Assembly: GCA_963674895.2 (NCBI GenBank)
Contig: CAXXCY010000003.1
Location: 1,674,001 to 1,738,000, forward strand
From: CAXXOK01 sp963674895
Lineage (GTDB): Bacteria; Bacillota; Clostridia; Christensenellales; Aristaeellaceae
DNA length: 64,000 nt
Reading direction: 5' to 3'
In this document: positions 25,475-34,200 of the stretch, in pieces
How the letters are laid out: every line of letters begins with the position of its first letter
Position numbering within the stretch: the first letter of the stretch is position 1
Program-made: the position numbers and the translations under genes
The notes under the pieces: model-generated
Told to the model about the DNA's origin: nothing
The model's database searches: none
Seen by the model: only the letters and a program-made list of their open reading frames with translations

Positions 25475-25506
25475 GATACAATTCGTCAGGCGAAACGAAT
25501 GTAACG
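25475..25506. repeat. Repeated operator-like block, copy 2
   Basis: GATACA, then ATTCGT-N8-ACGAAT, then GTAACG, matching the block at 22245-22277. It lies in the gap 25283-26030, where I see no gene, RNA or other repeat. Confidence 0.45.
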
Positions 25507-26030
25507 TAAGCTCCTAAAAGCAGAATATTTGAAACAATATAAACGAAAGGTCACGTAGATAGGGGGAAAACGAAACATAAGCTGTGCCAATACTTTTCAG
25601 CATTCGCTCCGAATACCAAACTGTAAAATAACCTCACAAGATGTGATTACCCGGCTTACCTAATCAGCCGCGGTGAGCAGGTATGTATAGATAAATGGGT
25701 CAATTTTTCAGAGATCATGGTCATCGTGCTTAGACAATTGTTAGTAAGGCTGCCGAAGGCGCTGGTCGGTCACATCGCTTGTTCGACCGAGGCTGTGAGA
25801 ACGAAATATACGAAGTAGAAGCATGATGCCAGAAGAAGGGACAAGTATGTCCTCATAATAATTACCTCAAATTTCTATTCAGGACGTATACTCATTTCCG
25901 GGTCGGGCCAGGACGCTGAATGATCGTCATTGCCTGTTGAAGCGGCAATGTTGGAGTTCGGTATCCGTCATCATGGTGATCTTGAATCCACATCAGCAAA
26001 GGCTTGCCTGAATCCAATAATGGTATCCGG

Positions 26031-26699
26031 TTAGGATAGCGGGCTGTCAGAGGTCAGTTCATAAAAGTCATTGGCACTCTTTGCCAGGCAAAGAGTTTCA
26101 ACTTGGGTGTAATAAGCGATGCTGCCTATGGACTGAACCACAGCATCTGCTGCGTTATTGGGTTTGTCGGAACGCAGAGGCGATTGCATATCATCCTGAA
26201 CGGCTAACGAAATAGCGTTTTCAATGCCATTCATTTTGGAGAAAATGTTTTCGCACAGCCTTATATAGGTCGCATCCAGCCCTGATAGGTAAATCATAGG
26301 ATGCAGCAAGTCGTGAAATAGAACAACAATTTTCGCCAGAGGCAAAATAGGTTTAAACATATCGACAAGAATGTAATAGAGGATCTGATCATGTGTATAA
26401 AGTGAAAAATTGCTGTTCTTGACGTCATGCTCATCTGGTAAAAGTTGCTTTTTAATATAGGATAAAAACATTCTGCGTGTAACTTCGACGTTTACGGAGC
26501 GCAGGTATTTTTCAACCTTGGCATAGTTCACATGATCAGGGATCGTTGCAGGTTTGATGAGACTATATTTTTGCCGCACCCTTGATGAAATTTTACCGAC
26601 AGCCGTCTTGACTGAACGCGCTATGTCGGCATTAGCACTAGTTTTTCTCTTTTCCCCCGAATTGTTACGCATTGAAAACAGCTCACTTCTCATTGCCAT
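26031..26699 (-). CDS. DUF1836-like protein
   Basis: About 222 residues. The central part (about 55-120) with IPDHVNYAKVEKYLRSVNVEV, RMFLSYIKKQLLP and THDQILYYILVDMFKPILPL resembles DUF1836, a MerR-like helix-turn-helix family of Firmicutes. The C-terminal half is helical and unrecognised. The start is uncertain: ATG 26699 and 26693 are possible, and the frame stays open to a TTG at 26759. It lies at the downstream end of the minus-strand small-protein cluster. Family call is by eye and moderate. Confidence 0.5.
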   Translation of the reverse strand: MAMRSELFSMRNNSGEKRKTSANADIARSVKTAVGKISSRVRQKYSLIKPATIPDHVNYAKVEKYLRSVNVEVTRRMFLSYIKKQLLPDEHDVKNSNFSLYTHDQILYYILVDMFKPILPLAKIVVLFHDLLHPMIYLSGLDATYIRLCENIFSKMNGIENAISLAVQDDMQSPLRSDKPNNAADAVVQSIGSIAYYTQVETLCLAKSANDFYELTSDSPLS

Positions 26700-26835
26700 C
26701 CTATAGCACATGGCATTTGCCCGATAAGGCAGTTTTTTGGTCAATCCATCTCTCTGCAATGTGCGAACACATCTGTGTCGTTAAGTTTTGATGCATCTGC
26801 GGCACAGCATATGGTTGCGCCGCAATTACTTTGGT

Positions 26836-26979
26836 TTATCTTTTCCGCTTGTAAAACTGTATCACCAGTACAATAACAGCGATCACAATCAAAATATGAA
26901 TGAAACCGACGAGAGTGGCGGCTGTGATCATCCCCAGCATCTATCAGATGATCAGTACTGCCGAAATTGCCCATACCGT
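26836..26979 (-). pseudogene. Decayed small membrane protein, lmo0937-like
   Basis: In one frame, preceded by AGGAGG at ideal distance, 48 codons read (ACG)VWAISAVLII, then TGA and TAG, then MLGMITAATLVGFIHILIVI and a basic YKRKR end. The family pattern is a Trp-Leu-Leu-Gly after the first hydrophobic stretch and Gly-x-x-His-x-Leu-x-VIA in the second; the stops fall where Trp would be expected. Start ATG appears changed to ACG. A 34-residue remainder from ATG 26940 might still be made but lacks a ribosome site. Confidence 0.45.
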
Positions 26980-27129
26980 ACTGGATCCTCCTCGAAAAGT
27001 TCCCTGATTACATCACCGGTAGCAGCGAAGCAGCGTGGTGTGCCTGCCATCCCTATCGGCTTCATCAATCCGCACCATGTTATTTCAGTGGGTTTGATCT
27101 GCCGTTTCCTTTTGAACCGTCTACACGGA

Positions 27130-27297
27130 TTACGCAGACGAATCCTTTGCTGCATCGGCCTTTTGAGAAGCAGCCAGTATGGTATCCGTTACTTTATCTA
27201 CAGCGTTTGCGGCAATTTTCTTTGCTTTCTCCTTGATGTCGCTCTTCATGGCCTTTTTCACTTTTTTAGCCTTTTCACGATTCTTTTTCTTGCCCAT
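27130..27297 (-). CDS. Small Lys/Ala-rich basic protein
   Basis: A 55-residue, highly charged protein (MGKKKNREKAKKVKK start) that becomes amphipathic and Ala-rich toward the C-terminus (AANAVDKVTDTILAAS). Helical throughout; no Cys and no membrane segment. The start at ATG 27297 follows AAGGAG, supporting real translation. Unrecognised family; small helical proteins of this type are often stress-induced and nucleic-acid or membrane-surface associated. Part of the minus-strand small-protein cluster below the promoter at 28254-28316. Confidence 0.55.
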   Translation of the reverse strand: MGKKKNREKAKKVKKAMKSDIKEKAKKIAANAVDKVTDTILAASQKADAAKDSSA

Positions 27298-27444
27298 AAT
27301 ACTCCACTCCTTACGAAATTGTACTGTCCAGCCTCAATAATTTTGTTAACAATCAGAGGTGATTGCCGCAGCGGTCCGGAAAACAGCCTGTTTGGCGATT
27401 TTCTCTATGCTGTATGCACTGCCGGCTATCTTGTATACTTGGCT

Positions 27445-27618
27445 CTAATCTCGCTGTACAGCAAGTACGAGCCCGCCGGTACCCAGCAAAATTTGAAGCA
27501 GCCCCAACCCGTTGTTGGACGTAAAAAAACTAACATCGGCGAGCCCGAGCGCGCCGACGATAAGCGACCCAAGGCTTAAGATAACAAGCGCGGTTTGCTT
27601 CAATTTCCCTTTTTCCAT
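27445..27618 (-). CDS. Small two-helix membrane protein, paralogue 1
   Basis: A 57-residue protein with two hydrophobic segments (TALVILSLGSLIVGALGLAD and LGLLQILLGTGGLVLAV) separated by VSFFTSNN, ending QRD. ATG 27618 follows AGAGG; a GTG lies 12 bases upstream. It is paralogous to the product of 27789-27950 in the same order of features, so the two arose by tandem duplication. Unknown function; size and topology resemble stress-associated small membrane proteins. Confidence 0.6.
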   Translation of the reverse strand: MEKGKLKQTALVILSLGSLIVGALGLADVSFFTSNNGLGLLQILLGTGGLVLAVQRD

Positions 27619-27788
27619 ATAATAGTGCACCTCTTTCTAATAAAGTCCAGATACTCTGTTCCTGCGGGCGAGCCAATGCCGGACATGTGCATGACTATTC
27701 CTTACACCAGGATCTCCAGTAAATACTCGCCGGCTTGTTTGCGCGTATGCCTTTCCGGGAGCTTCTTCGCTCTTATGCTCACTCCAAA

Positions 27789-27950
27789 TTAGCGGACGGC
27801 AATGATCAGTCCACCTATACCCAACAGAATTTCCAACAGCTCGAGCAAAATGTTGGAAATAAAGAACTGCACATTGGCGATGCCCAACACCCCCGCCATA
27901 ATGAATACCACGCTTAGTGCAACAAGCATGATACGCTTGATCGTTGTCAT
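27789..27950 (-). CDS. Small two-helix membrane protein, paralogue 2
   Basis: A 53-residue protein: MTTIKR, then IMLVALSVVFIMAGVLGIAN, then VQFFISN and LLEILLGIGGLIIAV, ending in Arg. The ribosome site AAAGGAGGT is near-perfect. Compared with paralogue 1, both share G-x-LG-[IL]-A-[DN]-V-x-FF and LLGxGGL-[VI]-[LI]-AV. It is the first gene after the promoter block at 28254-28316, so it should be the most strongly expressed of the cluster. Confidence 0.65.
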   Translation of the reverse strand: MTTIKRIMLVALSVVFIMAGVLGIANVQFFISNILLELLEILLGIGGLIIAVR

Positions 27951-28253
27951 GGCACGACCTCCTTTACTTCATGGTTTTCACAGAATCGTCTGCGTTTTAT
28001 CCGGCCAAGGGTTTTCGTATAATCGCACCCATATCGATTTTTACACAAAAACTTTAACTCACTATTGGAGCCGTTGATTGTTCCTATCGATTTTCATACA
28101 AAGGCTAAAATACAGAAACGTCTGTTTCTGCATGACATTGTCGGTAATATGGAGTTATTTATACTGGTGAATCACATAAAGTGCTACATTTCACCGGATG
28201 AAGCGAAGTATCATACAATGCCTCGCGATAGGTCTGTTTGGTATGACAATCTT

Positions 28254-28316
28254 TAACCTACAGATTGAACATAAAGGTTATACCTGTACTGTAAACTTAT
28301 ATTTGCGGTTTGTCAA
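28254..28316 (-). promoter_or_regulatory. Promoter/operator block, copy 1 (reads into small-protein cluster)
   Basis: Minus-strand TTGACA (28316-28311), 17-base spacer, TACAGT (28293-28288), then about 35 bases nearly identical to the block at 30746-30810. Within it AGGT-ATA-ACCT and AACCT-N15-AGGTT form inverted repeats. Conservation past the -10 is much greater than in the spacer, which points to a regulator site or a shared 5' leader. Confidence 0.7.
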
Positions 28317-28405
28317 TGCGCCAGATACACCTGTATGTCTGCCGTAAAAATATGACAATCTGTAATGCAGGAAATAGGGCGTATACCATGAGTATAATAA
28401 AAACT

Positions 28406-28443
28406 ATACGTCCAGAATCATCGATGATTCTGGACGTATAGCC
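28406..28443 (-). terminator. 38-bp perfect palindrome with U-tract on minus strand
   Basis: CTATACGTCCAGAATCAT and its exact reverse complement meet at a central CG. On the minus strand TTTTTATTAT follows, fitting an intrinsic terminator for the baeRF-like gene, with an unusually long stem and minimal loop. Confidence 0.65.
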
Positions 28444-28499
28444 GGTAATCGCAGCATATGCTGATGGCGCATAGTCGAATTTATAAGGTTATAGCAATG

Positions 28500-29648
28500 C
28501 TAATATCTAAAGATGGCGGCGACTCCAGATTTACCCGGCATAGTTTCCTACGGTAGAACGGTCACTTCGCTTTTGCTCTTTAGCACGAGCTGTGCCAAAG
28601 CGTTCAGCACATCACCAACCTTGGGCACATCAATATCACGTACGAAATATTTCCCGATTTCGAGTTCGATTTTTCCGGGGATAATCCGGTTCACGTCAAC
28701 AAAGAGCGTGTCTACCCTATTTTCAAAGATGGCTTTACAAATCACGGCAAGGCTATCCGACCCTTGCCCATTTGCCTTGGCCTGTTCAAAACGCTGCAGG
28801 TGCTCTCATGTTTGAGCCTGATAGATTGGCTCCAGTAATGCCCAGGTTTTCTCTCGGAGTTGTTCAAGGCTGAACGATGAATATTCTCCTACTCTTCCAT
28901 CATTCACCAAGTAAGGATTATTGCTGATTTGGACAAATGTGGAGTGATGCTCGTGAAGCGCCACGAGTATCAATGGCAGTTTCAATGGCTTGGAATAGTT
29001 TTCATCAACGAAGCGGTCCACATAGCGGAAGAATTTCTCCGTATCTTTGTCAATCTCTGGTTTTGCGCCGCCGTAACCGTGATATATGGGGCTTTCCCAA
29101 ACCCCGTTGAAGGGTCCCTGTGCCAGATAGGTATCGGTCAATTGATCCCCTATTACCGCTTCAATTTCGCGCAGAATTTACCGGTTCGAGCTCAAGCTTT
29201 ACGATACCATTCTGATTGCCCTGGAAAAGATCAAACTCATTGCTGCTCAGCGCAAGCAGCAGGTATTGATTTATCGATTGAAATTCCTTAATCAGAGGTT
29301 TTGTATGAAAACCGTCCGCAACAATCGCCAACGGTTTCACGGTATCATGCAGCTTATATATCACGCATCGATTCGGACTGCTCAGTATTGCAAGTCCGTT
29401 GAGTGTGTAGTTCCATAATTCCGTATCATCCCCGATCTTGTACAAAACGTTCATGCTTGCGCTCACATCCTTGGCTGTATACCGATGCACAAGCGAGGCC
29501 TCTATCGTCTTGAGTAAGTTTCTATAAACAATAGGGTCCTGTTTGTTTTCCGGCGAATGCCGATTGGTAGGTATATACAGCGATATCAACGGGTCCCCTG
29601 TTTAAAAAGAATATCATCAGGGAACTTTTTAACAATCTGATACATCAT
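28500..29648 (-). pseudogene. Decayed baeRF-family (bacterial eRF1-like) gene
   Basis: From ATG 29648 (strong AAGGAGG) to TAG 28500 the three parts of one protein of about 380 residues can be read. They carry MYQIVKKFPDDILF, then PLISLYIPTNRHSPENKQDP, then TDTYLAQGPFNGVWESP and PLILVALHEHHSTF, then ENRVDTLFVDV and MPGKSGVAAIFRY. This order matches the bacterial archaeo-eukaryotic release-factor-like family (baeRF), thought to act at ribosomes. Four lesions are present: frameshifts near 29595 and near 29150, TGA at 28806-28808 and TAG at 28548-28550. It is almost certainly non-functional. Confidence 0.7.
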
Positions 29649-29982
29649 ATTGAAGATCCTCCTTATGGGTTTTGGGTCGTTTGAGCGTGTTGGCAGCATG
29701 TCCGGGATACGCCTTGTTCAGCGGCTCCATCAATCTGTATATCGTCCTGCCAGTTCAATGGATTATCTGAAACACACATTTGCCGGTATTGTAAAGTTAT
29801 GTTCTGTTCTTCCTCAAGCAGTCATTGGCAGCCATAAGCCGGCTGCTTTAAGCGCAGCAGCACCGGTTGTTTTGCACATTCATCGGTGTAAGATTGCCAT
29901 GAGCTAATAATAACGCTATCCAGTTGCCGCCTGTTTGCAGCAGTAATTCTTCTGCTTTGCAGCGTTCCATACCTGCCATTTG

Positions 29983-30324
29983 CTATCGCAACGCACAAAT
30001 GTACGCAACGATAGCACAGGCCTGTTTTGACATGGCCGCACTGATGGCCTCGCTGACTTTCGGGTCCCTTTCCTTGCAAAATTGTGCGGATAGGAATGCT
30101 TTGGTATGCATATCGCCAATCATCCCCAGGGCCTGGGCGACAGCAATTCGTGTTTCCGGCTCGGCTTTTTGGATCAGGGTAGTCAGGTAGTTGGCGGCAT
30201 CATCGCCGCCCACCTTTCCCAACCCTGTGATTGCGGCTAGGTATATGTCCTTGTCACGGCTATCAGCCAGTGCAATCAGTTTCCGGGCGTCTTTCTTTTC
30301 AAGCGCTCTTTCTATCTTGCTCAT
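29983..30324 (-). CDS. HEAT-repeat protein, second copy
   Basis: About 113 residues with HEAT-type helix pairs (AAITGLGKVGGDDAANYL, RIAVAQALGMIGDMHTKAF, VSEAISAAMSK), paralogous to 22769-23098. ATG 30324 is chosen because it overlaps the upstream reading frame as ATGA, a translational-coupling arrangement; the frame is open to a GTG at 30366. The C-terminus (CAIVAYICALR) differs from the paralogue. Likely a protein-binding scaffold of unknown partner. Confidence 0.65.
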   Translation of the reverse strand: MSKIERALEKKDARKLIALADSRDKDIYLAAITGLGKVGGDDAANYLTTLIQKAEPETRIAVAQALGMIGDMHTKAFLSAQFCKERDPKVSEAISAAMSKQACAIVAYICALR

Positions 30325-30635
30325 TTTGCTTCCAACATTGAATTTTCCCTTCTTTCCAAAAACCACGATTCAAAATCGACCGATTCACGCATCGACCTCA
30401 TCTCAGCAATGCATATACTAAAGACATGCAATATCATTTCGTCAAAAACATTGGTCTGTATTCGTTTTTCCAATTTAATGTCTATGTCTTGCATTTCAAA
30501 GCCCTGATCAACGAGCCTGCTTACATCGAAATCATGTCCTGCGCGTTATTGGATTTTTAATTTCTTTATACAGTCATCCAAATCATTTGCCGCACATGGC
30601 GATCCCGTGCGTTCGTGAATCATATATCTCATCAT
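30321..30635 (-). pseudogene. Small gene with an internal stop, upstream of HEAT gene
   Basis: One frame runs from ATG 30635 (after GAGG, with TATAAT a few bases further up) to TGA 30321, 104 codons, interrupted by TAA at 30546-30548. The first part reads MIHERTGSPCAANDLDDC; the second GHDFDVSRLVDQGFEMQDID and ESWFLERRENSMLEAK. Its end overlaps the HEAT start as ATGA. Unrecognised protein; either a nonsense allele or two short genes. Confidence 0.4.
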
Positions 30636-30745
30636 CCTCTATTATACCACACCTTTGTTGCCCTACCGATTCTGCTTTGATGCCATTGATGTTTAGGACA
30701 TGATAACGGTACGCGTATGTATCAGATCGTATCAGATCGTTGGCA

Positions 30746-30810
30746 TTGACAAGCGGTGAAATAAAGACTACAGTACAGGTATAACCTTTATGTTTAATCT
30801 GTAGGTTTAA
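30746..30810 (+). promoter_or_regulatory. Promoter/operator block, copy 2 (reads toward glucan synthase)
   Basis: TTGACA (30746-30751), 17-base spacer, TACAGT (30769-30774), then the block shared with 28254-28316 including AGGTATAACCT. It directs transcription toward the glucan synthase start at 31204 with a leader of about 425 bases. A weak open frame (30835-31176) in the leader has no ribosome site. GTATCAGATC is repeated twice just upstream. Confidence 0.7.
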
Positions 30811-31203
30811 GTTGGCGGCGGCACTTACTGATCAATGAAAAACATTTATGCTCGATTTCGCGCATTGAATATAAACGAGATTTCGCATCATTCCGCAATA
30901 CCGATGTTTAATAACTCAATAGATCGACAACAGCCAGGCGGAAAAACCCTTTTCTGCTCTTTCTATTTTATCGAAAGTCAGAAACAGCGGTATCCTGAAG
31001 TGAAATTAAGGCTGACCACGCTGGCAGTAACGAGCATTGGCCACAGGTTATATAGGCTCGCTGCATTGCCGATTTTTAATAAGCGGACTCCGCACAACCT
31101 GACACCATACTTACTATACCGGCAGGCGACGCGCGTATACGGCATACAAACACACAGTAACGACATGTGCGAATAGCCGCCCTACCGCGAGAGGGTGACG
31201 AAC

Positions 31204-34200
31204 ATGCAAACAATATATCTTTTTATTATCCCGGCAATCTTGCTGGTTGGCATCATGGCTTTTCTGTGGGCTGTGCTTGCACGATCACAAAAAAAGCAAA
31301 CCGTAAACATCCATGACGCTTCTCTGTCCGGTGAAGGTCTCCAAGAGCATGCGAAATCCATCTCCATGCAGCATGCTGTAACCAGTCAAAGACATCACAC
31401 AGTCCTGCCAATATCCAGGATGAACGATAACTATGACTATATTCTGTCAACGTACCAGAAGCTAAACCGGGAAATGCAAAAAAAGAGTCCCGTGCCCCAG
31501 GCTGCAGAATGGCTGCTGGATAATTTCTACATGATCGAAGAACAAGTGATGGTCATGCGTAAGAATTTCACAAGAAAAGGCTACCTTCGTTTGCCTGTTC
31601 TTAAATCGGGAGAATTGAAAGGCTATGCCCGGATTCATGCGATTGCAACAGAACTCATTTCCCATAGCGACGGCCAAATAGACGATCCCACACTTATTGG
31701 TTATTTACAAGCTTACCAAACGCACAACACATTGTTGAACCGGGAAATCGGGGCTATTCCAATGGTCATGATGCTGGTCATCATCGAATACATACGTCAT
31801 CTGTGCGAAGGGATCGAGGAGACGTTTATACAATGGAATAAAGCCAACCAAATCGTAGATGGCTGGATAGAGAATGAAGGAAAAGATTCCGAAGGCGTCA
31901 CACGCTTGATCGAGAAAAAATTGAATACGCTTGATGAGGTAAACTCCACCTTTATTGAACATCTGTTTTACCGTCTGCGCCGTTCAGGGCGCAGCTATGT
32001 CAACGTTCTGCGGGTCGTTGACGAGCAGCTGGAGAAATTTGGCACAGATACCTCACGCATTACGCAGAAAGAACACAACGCGCAGTCCATGAACACGGTT
32101 TCCATGGGTAACTGTATAGCCAGCATCCAGTTTATCGCCACACTCAACGGTGTCAGGTTATTCGACTCCATCAGCCACATTGAGCAAATCCTGGTAAAAG
32201 ACCCAGATGGCACCTACCCCCTGATGGACGAGGCGACACGCAGCCATTACTGCAGTCAGGTGGAGGAATTGGCATTAGCCCTGCGGGTATCCGAGCTGCA
32301 TATTGCTAAGGAAGCATTAGCCTTGGCACAGGCTGCAGATGATTCTTGTTCCTCGAGCGGCCCAGCGGAGCAAGTGAGGTGCATGCGGCACGTCGGGTTT
32401 TATCTGATCGGCAAAGGGCTGCCCATGCTGATTGCGCGACAAAAAGGCTTAAAAAAACCTTTGTGGCGATATGCCGGTTTACCAAAGCATCGGCTGGGGC
32501 TGCTCTACTTTCTCTCTATCGGACTGGTTACTCTCTTGCTTTCAAGCATTGCAATACAGTACGCTGCCATTTCTGCATCGTTGCATGTGATTATTCTATG
32601 CATTTTAGCAGGCTTCTGCGTGCTCGCTCCCGCTATGGAAATCGCGGTGAACGTTGTCAACTGGGTGGTCAGCAAAGCGCTCAAACCAAAAATATTTCCG
32701 CGCCTGGCGCTGAAAGATGGTATTCCTGAAAGCATGGGCACCATCGTTGCCGTGCCGACCATCTTACCGGATGTCAAACGGACATTGGATATCATCAGCA
32801 ACATTGAAGGACAATACCTGCGCAACAGAGAGACCAATTTATATTTTGCGATTATCGGAGCGTTTAAAGATTGTGCCAGCAAGAAGGCTCCGGGGGATGA
32901 CAGCATCATCCAGGCTGCCATGAATGCCATTGCAGCACTCAATCAAAAATATGCCGAAGGCGGTTGCGATATCTTCTATCTCTTTCACCGTACCCGGCAG
33001 TTCAATCAAAAAAATAATCAATGGATTGGCTGGGAGCGTAAACGTGGCGCACTGATGGAGTTTAATGCATTCGTATCCGATTCAAGTAAAAACAGCTTCG
33101 CATATACGTCGTGCACGGCATGCCCCTTTTCCGGCATACGTTATATTATCACGCTGGACAGTGATACGGTTCTTCCCATGGGAATGGCCAAAAAGATGAT
33201 CGGCACTATGGCACACCCCCTGAACAAACCGCTGATTGATCCTGAAAAAGGCATTGTGGTGGAAGGGTATGGGCTCATGCAGCCGAGAATCGACGTGAGT
33301 TGCGAAAGTTCCAACAAAACCTTCTTTGCCAGAGTTTTTGCTGGCCATGAAGGTCTCGATCCCTACACAAATGCTGTATCCGATGTGTATCAGGACTTGT
33401 TTGACGAAGGCATTTTTACAGGTAAAGGGATTTATGATTTAAAGGTTTTTCAAACGGTACTTGAAAATGCCATCCCGGATAATACAATACTCAGCCACGA
33501 CCTGCTGGAAGGCTCTTATGTTCGAGTGGGTCTGGTGACCGATTTGCAGCTGATCGACTCCTACCCTTCGCACTACAATTCGTTCAGCGCACGGCTCCAC
33601 CGATGGGTTCGTGGGGATTGGCAACTGCTGCCGCTTCTACTTAATAAAATCCGTGCCCGTAATCATACGAGGATTAAAAACCCTCTCACCGCTTTATCCC
33701 GATGGAAGATGCTGGACAACATGCGACGCAGCTTGCTTGCGCCTTCGCTGATGGCACTGGCTGTGCTGGCGTTCTCGGTACTCCCCGGCAATATGTTCCT
33801 ATGGCTGGTCTATTTCCTCGGCTCGCTTGCAGCCCCGTTAATCATTACGCTGATCCAAACCTTGTTGGCTCGGCGGTTTTCTATGGGCAAAGCCAAGCGC
33901 TATATTCGCGCTATGCTGGGGCTAAAAGCCGCCCTTTTCCGGTTTCTCATCACATTTGCAATGCTGCCGTATCAGGCTTTCCTCATGGGTAACGCCATTT
34001 TTATCACCCTTTTTCGTGTGCTTGTCACCCACAAGAACATGCTGGAGTGGATTCCATCGGCAGATGTGGAAAAGATGCAAAAGAGCACGCTGCGCAGCTA
34101 TTGGGCGCAGATGTGGATTCCGGTATTGGGTTGTATGTGTCTCCCGATCCTTGCCACTGCGTTCAAGCCTGAAGCTTTTGGTCTTAGCCTATGCTTTACG

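Noticed and set aside
25600..26030. Possible structured RNA in the gap after the zinc-ribbon gene
   Set aside because: I could not find paired helices or a known RNA motif; only the repeated operator-like block at 25475 stands out in this gap.
28065..28256. 63-codon frame on the plus strand before the promoter block
   Set aside because: TTG start without a ribosome site, and it lies antisense to the predicted leader of the small-protein operon.
26836..29160. Reassigned stop codons (TGA or TAG read as an amino acid)
   Set aside because: Stops appear only in genes with other lesions (frameshifts, lost start), include TAA elsewhere, and the many intact genes use all three stops normally.
30835..31176. 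113-codon open frame in the glucan synthase leader
   Set aside because: No ribosome site, no recognisable protein features, and it lies within the leader of a strong promoter; treated as chance.
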